Translations under genes and position numbers: made by a program
Shown: positions 1 through 7,281 of the stretch, piece by piece
How positions within the stretch are numbered: the first letter of the stretch is position 1
Layout of the letters: every line of letters begins with the position of its first letter
The notes under the pieces: generated by a model
The model's database searches: none
What the model was told of the DNA's origin: nothing
The model's input: the letters and a program-made list of their open reading frames with translations, nothing else
Origin: Pseudomonadota bacterium
Lineage (GTDB): Bacteria > Desulfobacterota > Syntrophia > Syntrophales > UBA8958
DNA: 47,860 bases
Direction of reading: 5' to 3'
Assembly (NCBI GenBank): GCA_030057915.1
Contig: JASGUC010000032.1
Coordinates: forward strand, 1-47,860

Positions 1-131
1 GCATAATTTTCACTCTTTCAGGAATAGCGCGATTTATCGAATAATTATGTCAAAGAGCAGAAAAAACCGACAGCATCAATTGCCAATGGTGGCATGAATT
101 ACATAAAACTTTGGACTCTCAAGTTACAATT

Positions 132-203
132 AACATTTTGATTAAGAGTTTACAGAACATTTTGATTAAGAGTTTACAGAATATTTTGATTGACAGTATG
201 CTT
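132..203. repeat. Three tandem 24-bp direct repeats (possible operator)
   Basis: Two identical 24-bp units (132-155 and 156-179) begin AACATTTTGATTAAGAG and end TTTACAG. A third, diverged unit starts at 180 and runs into the start region of the LexA-like gene. The unit length is a little over two helical turns, so proteins bound to each unit would not sit on exactly the same face. The AT-rich array sits immediately upstream of a winged-helix regulator gene, which makes autoregulation an obvious hypothesis. That function is inference; the repeat itself is seen directly. Confidence 0.8.
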
Positions 204-213
204 GAGATCGTGT

Positions 214-549
214 ATGCATGAGCGCATGAAAGCGACCATCAAGTACGATGTGCCCGACCGGCTGAACGAATCTGTAACGCCACTGTCCCCAAAGCAGCGG
301 GAAGTTCTCGTTTACCTCTTCGAATACTTTCATGATCACAACTATTATCCCACTCACCGAGAGATCGTAAATCATATCGGCGTTGCCGGCACCACCGCCG
401 CCGCCTATGTGAATCCCTTGATCGCCAAAGGGTACGTTGAAAAGACGGTGGCCGCGGGGAGGGGCAGAAACATCAGGATCACCGAGCTGGGTTTGACATA
501 TCTACGTACTATGGATGCAAAACGGCGGCAACTGGAGCTGGATATATAA
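214..549 (+). CDS. LexA-like winged-helix DNA-binding protein (no protease domain)
   Basis: This is a protein of about 111 residues resembling the N-terminal DNA-binding domain of LexA. The segment LSPKQREVLVYLFEYF is followed by a YYPTHREIVNHIGV helix-turn-helix and a wing ending in RNIRITELG. The C-terminal serine/lysine autoprotease half of LexA is absent, so this is a short stand-alone regulator and not an SOS repressor. The frame opens at TTG 190, but ATG 214 or ATG 226 are better starts because the region before them overlaps the third upstream repeat. It ends 35 bases before the most likely start of the pilus gene pilMN, on the same strand, which suggests it regulates the pilus operon, its own gene, or both. 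The family assignment is fairly secure; the target is inferred. Confidence 0.75.
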   Translation: MHERMKATIKYDVPDRLNESVTPLSPKQREVLVYLFEYFHDHNYYPTHREIVNHIGVAGTTAAAYVNPLIAKGYVEKTVAAGRGRNIRITELGLTYLRTMDAKRRQLELDI

Positions 550-584
550 GTGTGCCGCAAGCGTTGGCGCATTGGAAAGCGGTT

Positions 585-2498
585 ATGGCTAGAAACAGCG
601 AAATAACATCGACGGAGAAGCTGTTGAGACTCATCCGCGGCAGGCGGGAGGCCGTAGCGCCCGTTACCGAGGATGAGGGGCCGGAGAGGGTGGCGATAAA
701 GAAGCGAGGCCTTCGCTTCCCTTCTCCCCGGCTCATCTCCCTCCAGAAGACCAGCGTCATCGGCGTCGATATCGGCCATAACCGGCTTCGCATGGTCAAG
801 ACGGCGAAGACCCCGGGAGGGCAGTGGAGGATCGCGGACCACAAGAGTCTGCCCCTGCCCTTGGATACGCCGCGAGATTCCAGCGAATTCCGTGCTTTTT
901 TGAGGGCGGCGCTGGCCTCCATTTCAGGACCGGAAAAAAAGGCCGACCTTTGGGCCATCATGTCCGCGGCGCGGGTAGAGGTGCGTCACATCCGCATTCC
1001 CAAGGTGCCGAAGAATCAGATCTCCAACGCCGTTTACTGGACGGTGAAGAAGGAGAGCCATTTCGATGACAAGGAAATGATCTTCGATTACGAACTCCAG
1101 GGGGAGGTCATCGAACAGGGGATCGCGAAACTGGCGGCAATGGCTTACACCGCCCCGCGTAAGGAGATCGAGGCCCTGAAAGACCTCTTCGCCCGGGTTG
1201 GGCGTCCCCTGACGGGGATATCCATCGTTCCCTTTTCCCTGCAGAATCTCTTTCGCGCCGGCCTTATTCCCTCCCGGGAGGGGGCGGTGGCAAGCCTCTT
1301 CATAGGCAATGATTTTTCCCGTATCGACATCTATGCGGGGGACAATCTGGCCATGACCAGGGGGATCAAGGCGGGCTTCAGCAGCATGGTCGAAGCCCTG
1401 GTGGATGGGTTCAATGAACGGGGACGGGGTTTGACGGCGCCGCCGGCCCTGACCTTCGAGCAGGGGAGAAAGATACTCAGGACTCTTGGCACCGATGCCC
1501 CTCCCCTTGGAGAGGACGACGTGGGATACGAACTCTCCAAGGAGGAGATTTTTTCGATGATCGAGCCGGCCCTGGAACGGCTGGTGCGGCAGGCGGAGCG
1601 GACCTTCGAACATTTCACCGCTACGTTCGCGGGGGAGAGGATGTCCCGGATGTTCGTCTCCGGCGTCATTAATCTCTCTCCCCCTTTTATCGAATACATC
1701 TCCTCCCAGTTGGGGCTGGCCTGCGAAATCCTTGATCCCATGAGTCAATTCGCTCTGGCCCTGGGGATGGAAACCGGAGATGGGGCCGCGGACAGTCTTG
1801 CGGAACGAATCGCCTTCGGGCCGGCCCTGGGAATGGCCTTTTCCGGGAACGATCATACGCCGAATTTCGTGTTCACCTACAGGGAAAAGGAAACGGCGGC
1901 CAGCGTGGCCCGGATCAACATGGCCGTCTTTGCCGTCTTCATTGTCGCCGTGGTACTCTGCACCGGTGTCTTTGCCTTCCAGAAAGCCGCGGTAGCCCGG
2001 AAAAGGGCGGCTATTCAGGGGCTGGAGACCCGCATGGCGGCCCTCGGTCCGGCGGTCGATCGGGACGTCCTATCCAGAATGGTCGTCCGGGCCCGGGAAC
2101 GCCATCAATTGTGCCGCGGATATGCGGCTCGTTATCTCGGCATGGTGTTCATCAGCGAACTCGTCGAACTTACCCCGGCGAACATCCATTTTATTGACCT
2201 GAAGCTCACCCTGGGGCCATTGCGGGCCGCCGCCACCCCCGCCGCCGCCCCCGCCGCCGCCCCCGCCAGTCACGCTGCCCCGGCGGCGAGCCCTCTCGCG
2301 GGGATCGTTGTCGAGGGTTTGATCTTCGGGAACAGACAGGAGTTTGAGATTGCCCTGGCCCACTATGTCATGGTCCTGGAGGCCTCGCCAATCTTTCAGC
2401 AGGTGACGATCGAAAAGAATGTCGTGGAACCCTTCGCCAAGAGCGAGGTTCTCCATTTCGTTCTTAAAATTGGCTCTGAGGCGCGGATCGATGGATAA
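585..2498 (+). CDS. PilM-PilN fusion, MshI-like pilus inner-membrane assembly protein
   Basis: The protein has about 637 residues. Residues of about 58-400 form an actin-like PilM domain, starting with the nucleotide-binding-like stretch VIGVDIGHNRLRM and ending near LGLACEILDPM. A single membrane segment (about 443-465, INMAVFAVFIVAVVLC) and a periplasmic PilN-like part follow. PilM normally sits on the cytoplasmic tail of a separate PilN, so this gene joins the two partners in one chain, as MshI does in MSHA systems. A Pro-Ala linker coded by a GCC/CCC-rich run lies near 2225-2290. ATG 585 is preferred over GTG 552 because GGAAAG lies at the right distance upstream. The gene overlaps the next one by 8 bases. 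Together with PilO and PilP it should form the alignment platform between secretin and motor. Confidence 0.85.
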   Translation: MARNSEITSTEKLLRLIRGRREAVAPVTEDEGPERVAIKKRGLRFPSPRLISLQKTSVIGVDIGHNRLRMVKTAKTPGGQWRIADHKSLPLPLDTPRDSSEFRAFLRAALASISGPEKKADLWAIMSAARVEVRHIRIPKVPKNQISNAVYWTVKKESHFDDKEMIFDYELQGEVIEQGIAKLAAMAYTAPRKEIEALKDLFARVGRPLTGISIVPFSLQNLFRAGLIPSREGAVASLFIGNDFSRIDIYAGDNLAMTRGIKAGFSSMVEALVDGFNERGRGLTAPPALTFEQGRKILRTLGTDAPPLGEDDVGYELSKEEIFSMIEPALERLVRQAERTFEHFTATFAGERMSRMFVSGVINLSPPFIEYISSQLGLACEILDPMSQFALALGMETGDGAADSLAERIAFGPALGMAFSGNDHTPNFVFTYREKETAASVARINMAVFAVFIVAVVLCTGVFAFQKAAVARKRAAIQGLETRMAALGPAVDRDVLSRMVVRARERHQLCRGYAARYLGMVFISELVELTPANIHFIDLKLTLGPLRAAATPAAAPAAAPASHAAPAASPLAGIVVEGLIFGNRQEFEIALAHYVMVLEASPIFQQVTIEKNVVEPFAKSEVLHFVLKIGSEARIDG

Positions 2499-3030
2499 CA
2501 AACGAGGGGGCTTCGCGATCCCCCGGCAAAGCAGGATATATATCGCCTTGTGCCTGATGGGGATCCTTATTTTCGTTATGGGAGGGATCCTCCCGGAGAA
2601 GAAGGCCATGGAGAGGTTGAACAGGACGATCACGGAAAAGAAAAACGCCCTGGCGGAGCAGGAGGCCCTGGCGCCGCTGTTCGTAGCCGCAAAGGCGGAC
2701 GCGGAGCGGAAGGGCACGAAGGTCTTGCCTCTGCCGCCGCCGGGGAAGCTGCCCCAGGACCGGATAAACGAACTTCCCGTAGCCCTGAGGACGGCGGCTC
2801 AAATGAGCGGAATGACCCTGGTGTCGGCCACGCCGAATCCCGGCGGCATGACCGGGGACCTGCAATTCATTCCCGTCGAGGTGGTGCTCCGGGGCGGGTT
2901 CATGGATTTCCGGAAATTTTTGATCCAAATCGGAGGCATTTCCTATCTGCAACATATCGAGGAAATTACGGTCAAGGAGAATGCGGATTTTCGGGAGTTT
3001 AGACTGAAGGTTTGGACGGCGGTGGGTTGA
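2491..3030 (+). CDS. PilO/MshJ-like pilus alignment protein
   Basis: This 179-residue bitopic protein has a short basic cytoplasmic head, one membrane helix at about residues 17-38 (RIYIALCLMGILIFVMGGIL), a coiled-coil stretch (KKAMERLNRTITEKKNALAEQEAL), and a periplasmic ferredoxin-like domain typical of PilO (LPVALRTAAQMSGM and FIPVEVVLRGGFMDFRKFL). It is the periplasmic partner of the PilN portion upstream and PilP downstream. ATG 2491 overlaps the end of the pilMN frame, which argues for translational coupling. Earlier in-frame starts lie inside the pilMN coding sequence and add no recognisable domain. Confidence 0.85.
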   Translation: MDNKRGGFAIPRQSRIYIALCLMGILIFVMGGILPEKKAMERLNRTITEKKNALAEQEALAPLFVAAKADAERKGTKVLPLPPPGKLPQDRINELPVALRTAAQMSGMTLVSATPNPGGMTGDLQFIPVEVVLRGGFMDFRKFLIQIGGISYLQHIEEITVKENADFREFRLKVWTAVG

Positions 3031-3031
3031 G

Positions 3032-3550
3032 ATGGAGACGGCGGAGAAAGGGAGGAAGCGACAGATGATAATTATCGGGATAATGGGCATCGTTATCCTC
3101 TATGCCGCTTTCGATTTCTTCGTTCCCAAAAAAAAGGCGCCGGTTTCCGTCGGCACCTCCCAGACGGCGCCCCTGGAGGCCTTTGTCACGGAGATTACGA
3201 CGAGCATGGCCAAGGAAGGAAATGAGAAGGTCTCCGCTCTTATCTTCAGCCGGGCGGAGAAGGAATGGCGCCGGGATCCCTTCCTGGATGCCAAATCCTA
3301 CCGCGCCTGGACCAGGGCCCAGGCCCCCGCCAAGGCCGAGGGAGGCGCCGCCGCCCCCAAAATCGAATTTCGCTATACGGGCTATCTGGAGGCCAACGGA
3401 GAAAGAGTCGCCATCGTCAACGGCGCGGAATGCGGCGAAGGCGATGAGACAGAAATAAAAGGGTATGTAATTAAAAAGATTTCACCAACCCGGGTCACCA
3501 TCGAAAACCAGTTTAACGGGACGGTGCAAAACATTTCCCTGCAGGAGTGA
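3032..3550 (+). CDS. PilP/MshK-like pilus assembly protein
   Basis: The protein has 172 residues. It has an N-terminal membrane helix (MIIIGIMGIVILYAAFDFFV), a charged linker, and the PilP periplasmic motif RRDPFLDAK. A small beta domain follows (YTGYLEANGERVAIVNGAE and EIKGYVIKKISPTRVTIEN). In related systems PilP docks the PilN/PilO pair onto the secretin. Unlike many PilP proteins it lacks a lipobox cysteine and appears anchored by the uncleaved helix, as MshK-like proteins can be. It starts one base after the stop of the pilO-like gene and overlaps the GTG frame of the secretin, so the genes form one operon. Confidence 0.8.
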   Translation: METAEKGRKRQMIIIGIMGIVILYAAFDFFVPKKKAPVSVGTSQTAPLEAFVTEITTSMAKEGNEKVSALIFSRAEKEWRRDPFLDAKSYRAWTRAQAPAKAEGGAAAPKIEFRYTGYLEANGERVAIVNGAECGEGDETEIKGYVIKKISPTRVTIENQFNGTVQNISLQE

Positions 3551-3567
3551 GAGAGGCGGCCGTGGGC

Positions 3568-5337
3568 ATGGCGAAAAAGGGATATTCAGGGAAGTGCTTG
3601 ACATTGCTGCTGATCTTTACGCTCGTGATCGGTGGCTGCAATGCGAAGAAGGGGGGCGGGCAAGATCCCTTCTTCGGCAAGTGGCACACTCTGGCGGAAA
3701 CCGCCACCGGCCACACCCCCCTTCCCAAGAAGAGGGCTTCCGCTCTGGTCGAGGAGCTGCTGAAGGAAGCGGGGGACACCGAGAAGGGGAAGGCGCCGGA
3801 AGCCCCGAAGATCCTGCCGACCCAGCCCATCAGTCTGAAGATGCGTCAGGCGGACGTGAAGGCGGTGCTCCGGTCCCTGGCCCGGTCCGTCGAGCGGAAC
3901 ATCCTGGTCAAAAACGACATCAAGGGCGAGATTACCGTCGATTTCCGCGACGTCCCCTGGGATCAGGCCTTCAACAGCATCCTCAAGAGCCAGGGGCTGA
4001 TCTATCTCTGGGAGGGGGACATCATACGGGTCTTGACCCTGGAGGACCAGGAACTGGAGCTGAAGCGGAAAACTCAGGAACAGGGCATCCAAAGGGTGGC
4101 GCCGCTGCTTACCGTGGTGGTCCCCATCGATTACGCCCGGCCCAAGGATCTCAAGGACAATCTCGAGTCCTTCCTGACGAAGACCAAGGAAGACAAGCCC
4201 CGGGGATCGGTCCGGGTGGATGAGCACAGCAATTCCCTGATCATATCGGCGATCCGGGACGATCTCCTCAAGATGATGCCCATCATCGAGAAGATCGACA
4301 AGCCGACGCCGCAGATCCAGATCAAGGCGAACATTGTCGAGACGACGAAGGAAATCGCCCGGGAGCTGGGCATCCAGTGGGGGGGGATGTATCAGACGAC
4401 GAGCACCCGGACCGGGGGCAACATCTATGTGACCCCCGGTGGGACAACGATGTCGGGCGCCGGGATTATCGATCCGCTCACGGGAAACTATACCCCGTCC
4501 TATGGTCTGCCGGGGCTCTCCAACCAGGGCTTCGGCGTCAATTTTCCGCCTTCCAACGGGGCGGTGACGGCGGCGGAAGGCCTGGGCACCCTGGGTCTCC
4601 TGATCGGCACCCTGGGGGGGAACATCCTGGAGATACAGCTCAACGCCCTGCAGAAGGACAGCAAGCTCAACATCCTCTCCAGCCCCTCCATCATCACCCG
4701 GGACAACCAAATGGCCTACACGGAAAACGGCGAGCGGATCCCCTATGTGACCAATCAGAGCAGCGGCGGCACGGTGACCCAGACGACGGAGTTTCAGGAC
4801 GTGGTCCTCCGCCTGGAGATCACCCCCCACGTCATCGACGACAAGACCCTGTCCATGAAGATCCTGGTCAAGAAGGACGAGGTCGATCCCTACCGGAACG
4901 TCCAGGGGAACCCGTTTATCATCAAGAAGACGACGGCGACGAATCTTATCTGTCGCGACGGGGAAACCATTGTCATCTCCGGGCTTTCCAAGCAGCGAAT
5001 TTCCCGGGGCGATACCGGCGTCCCGGGCGTCAAGGACGTTCCCCTGCTGGGCTATTTGTTCAAAAACGACAGCCGTGCCGACAAGATGGAGGAGGTCCTC
5101 ATCTTCATTACGCCGCGGATTCTTCCCCCTTATCGGGATATGGCGGCGCTGGCGGCGCCTCCCCCAGAGGGCGCCGGCGGGAGCGGGCCCGGGGTCGAAA
5201 CGGGACCGGAGAAAAGACCGCCCCCCGCCGCCCCGCCGGCAGGCGACGGGGGCCGCGAGGCGCCCGCCCGTAACGATGCGCCTGTCAGGGCGGCCCCAAT
5301 GACAATGCCGAAGGCGGCGGCAACGCCGCAAGACTGA
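3568..5337 (+). CDS. mshL: Outer-membrane secretin, PilQ/MshL family lipoprotein
   Basis: This 589-residue secretin forms the outer-membrane pore for the pilus. It starts with a lipoprotein signal ending in the lipobox VIGGC (Cys24). An STN/secretin N-terminal domain follows (SLKMRQADVKAVLRSLARSV and WDQAFNSILKSQGLIYLWEGD), then an N-type domain (ISAIRDDLLKMMPIIEKIDKPTPQIQIKANIVE). The C-terminal secretin domain contains LNILSSPSIITRDNQMA, a VVLRLEITPHV strand and GVPGVKDVPLLGYLFK. The last 60 residues are Pro/Ala/Gly-rich and probably flexible. ATG 3568 is chosen because it begins the signal peptide directly; GTG 3547 would add 7 residues. Being a lipoprotein, it may reach the outer membrane through the Lol pathway and need no separate pilotin, which is an inference. 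Confidence 0.92.
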   Translation: MAKKGYSGKCLTLLLIFTLVIGGCNAKKGGGQDPFFGKWHTLAETATGHTPLPKKRASALVEELLKEAGDTEKGKAPEAPKILPTQPISLKMRQADVKAVLRSLARSVERNILVKNDIKGEITVDFRDVPWDQAFNSILKSQGLIYLWEGDIIRVLTLEDQELELKRKTQEQGIQRVAPLLTVVVPIDYARPKDLKDNLESFLTKTKEDKPRGSVRVDEHSNSLIISAIRDDLLKMMPIIEKIDKPTPQIQIKANIVETTKEIARELGIQWGGMYQTTSTRTGGNIYVTPGGTTMSGAGIIDPLTGNYTPSYGLPGLSNQGFGVNFPPSNGAVTAAEGLGTLGLLIGTLGGNILEIQLNALQKDSKLNILSSPSIITRDNQMAYTENGERIPYVTNQSSGGTVTQTTEFQDVVLRLEITPHVIDDKTLSMKILVKKDEVDPYRNVQGNPFIIKKTTATNLICRDGETIVISGLSKQRISRGDTGVPGVKDVPLLGYLFKNDSRADKMEEVLIFITPRILPPYRDMAALAAPPPEGAGGSGPGVETGPEKRPPPAAPPAGDGGREAPARNDAPVRAAPMTMPKAAATPQD

Positions 5338-5397
5338 CGACCGGGCGAACACCGAGGCGAATCCGCTCCGCCCGAACGCCATCATGGAGGGATGACC

Positions 5398-7254
5398 ATG
5401 CAATACTTCAAGATCCTCAACATGAACCGCGAGCCATTCTCCAACTCTCCGGAGCCGGAGTTCTTCTATAAATCCACCCAGTATCAGGAATGCCTACAGC
5501 AGTTGGAACTGGCCATCCGCCTCCGTCGGGGGCTCAACGTGGTCATAGGTCATGTGGGAACGGGAAAAACCACCCTCTGCCGGGAGTTTCTCCTTCGTTT
5601 CACGGAGATGGAGGACGACCGCAACGAGTTTGAGACGCACCTGTTCCTCGACCCCTCCTTCAGCACGGTCCGGGAATTCCTCGCCGCCGTCGCCGTCTCC
5701 TTCGGATATTCCCTTGGGGATGGGGAGACGGAATGGCAGATCAAGGAGCGCATCAAGAACCATCTGTTTCTCCGGGGCGTGGAGGAAAAGAAGATTGTCG
5801 TCATGGCCATTGATGAGGGGCAGAAGCTCCCTGCCCACTGCCGGGAGGTCCTCCGGGAGTTTCTCAATTATGAAACCAATGAGCACAAGTTGCTCCAGAT
5901 TGTCATCTTCGCCCAGGAGGAGTTCCTGGAGATCATGAAGGAACAGGACAATTTCGCCGACCGGGTGAATCGCTGCTTCTTCCTCAAGCCCTTAAGCTTT
6001 CCCGAGACCAGGGCCATGATCCAGTTCCGCATCGCCCGGGCCGGCCGAACCTCCGGGGCCCCGCTTTTTTCCGTCCCGGCATGCTGGGCGGTTTACCGGG
6101 CGACGGAGGGCTATCCCCGCCGGATCGTAAATCTTTGCCATCAGGTGATTCTTGCCCTGATCATCCAGAACAGGAACCGGGTGGGATTTCCCCTCGTCCG
6201 TTCCGTCATCCACAGGCTGGACCCCCGGGGACCGGGGTGGCGCCGTTGGGCGACGGTGGCCATGACCGCGACGGTCTTTCTGTTTCTGGCGGGATACCTG
6301 TTGTTTGCTCTTAAACCGTCGCATACGATCAACCAGGTCGCTTCCCTCGATAAACCGGCGGTGACGGCGGGCAAGACCGCGGGTGGCGCCTTGACCCTCC
6401 AGGGGGGAGACGAAGGCGGTCCGGCCCATTCGGGTTTCGGCGGGGGCGGGGGTGGGGGAGCGATGCCGTTGCCGGCAAGCAATGCCGCGATGGCCGGGGC
6501 CGCCGCGGATCAGGCCGTGACGCCGACGGTTATCCCGGCGGCCAGCACAGTCTTTAGCACCGCGACGCCGTCGTCGGGAAGGGCAGGTCGGGATGGCGCG
6601 GCGGTGACGTCGCCGCCTGCCGCCGCCTCTCGGCCTGCCGCCGCCTCTGGGCATGATGCCGCCTCTGGGCCTGCCGCCGCCTCTGGGCATGATGCCGCCT
6701 CCCCACGACAGGATGCCGCCGTTGCCCCGGGGACGTTCCTCCCCGTGACGTCACACGGCGCCGGCGGGAAAAAGGCGGCCCCGGAGAAGGAGGCGCCCCG
6801 GAGTCTCGGGAAATTGAAGATGAAGGAAGGAACCACCGTCCACCGGCTCCTGCTGGCGGTGTACGGCAAGCAGGGCCCCTCCCGCATGGCCGCCCTGGCG
6901 AAGACGAATCCGGGCATTCCCAACATGAATCTGGTCCGCCCGGGACAGGGGATCGAGTTTCCGGCCCTGCCCGCCCCCCGGGAGTCCTGGCCGGGGGCGG
7001 AAAAGCGGGTCTTCGTCGGTTCCGGGGAGGATCTCGAGGAGGCCTATGGATTGTACCGGCGCTATGGCGAGGGCACCATGATCCTCCCGTTCTGGAGCCC
7101 CCGAGAGGGCATGGTCTTTGCGGTTGCGCTGAAAAAGACCTTCGCCACGGAAGCGGAGGCCCGGCGGGCAATCCACGAACTTCCCCCGGAACAGGCGAAA
7201 AGGGCGAAAGTCATGGCCAGGCCGGGGGCCGATACGGTCTTCTTCGCCAATTGA
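5398..7254 (+). CDS. mshM: MshM/ExeA-like AAA ATPase with LysM-like and SPOR-like C-terminus
   Basis: The protein has 618 residues. The N-terminal ExeA-type AAA domain shows Walker A GHVGTGKTT (about residues 50-59) and Walker B VVMAIDEGQ (about 133-142). A membrane helix at about 283-306 is followed by a long Ala/Pro/Gly-rich region with repeated PAAASGHDAAS-type units. A LysM-like segment comes next (KEGTTVHRLLLAVYG to NLVRPGQGIEFP), then a SPOR-like end (EEAYGLYRRYGEG to EARRAIHELPPEQAKRAKVM). In ExeAB systems an ATPase and a peptidoglycan-binding protein help the secretin cross the cell wall. Here both functions seem to be on one chain. ATG 5398 has GGAGG seven bases upstream, whereas ATG 5392 has only one base of spacing. 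Confidence 0.87.
   Translation: MQYFKILNMNREPFSNSPEPEFFYKSTQYQECLQQLELAIRLRRGLNVVIGHVGTGKTTLCREFLLRFTEMEDDRNEFETHLFLDPSFSTVREFLAAVAVSFGYSLGDGETEWQIKERIKNHLFLRGVEEKKIVVMAIDEGQKLPAHCREVLREFLNYETNEHKLLQIVIFAQEEFLEIMKEQDNFADRVNRCFFLKPLSFPETRAMIQFRIARAGRTSGAPLFSVPACWAVYRATEGYPRRIVNLCHQVILALIIQNRNRVGFPLVRSVIHRLDPRGPGWRRWATVAMTATVFLFLAGYLLFALKPSHTINQVASLDKPAVTAGKTAGGALTLQGGDEGGPAHSGFGGGGGGGAMPLPASNAAMAGAAADQAVTPTVIPAASTVFSTATPSSGRAGRDGAAVTSPPAAASRPAAASGHDAASGPAAASGHDAASPRQDAAVAPGTFLPVTSHGAGGKKAAPEKEAPRSLGKLKMKEGTTVHRLLLAVYGKQGPSRMAALAKTNPGIPNMNLVRPGQGIEFPALPAPRESWPGAEKRVFVGSGEDLEEAYGLYRRYGEGTMILPFWSPREGMVFAVALKKTFATEAEARRAIHELPPEQAKRAKVMARPGADTVFFAN
6600..6725 (+). repeat. In-frame tandem repeat coding the low-complexity linker of MshM
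   Basis: Within the mshM-like gene, short units of the type GCCGCCTCTGGGCATGAT alternate with GCCGCCTCTGGGCCTGCC in register with the reading frame. They encode PAAAS, GHDAAS and GPAAAS peptides. The repeats keep the frame, so changes in copy number would alter linker length without breaking the gene. The linker lies in the periplasm, between the membrane helix and the LysM/SPOR-like end. Confidence 0.7.
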
Positions 7255-7281
7255 TGATGGATTCGTAAAAAGCGCTAAACA

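Noticed and set aside
3586..5403. 605-residue open frame on the minus strand opposite the secretin
   Set aside because: It is a GC-rich antisense shadow of a clearly recognised secretin gene, with no protein family features of its own. Similar long shadows opposite mshE, mshG, nuoG and the regulators were left out for the same reason.
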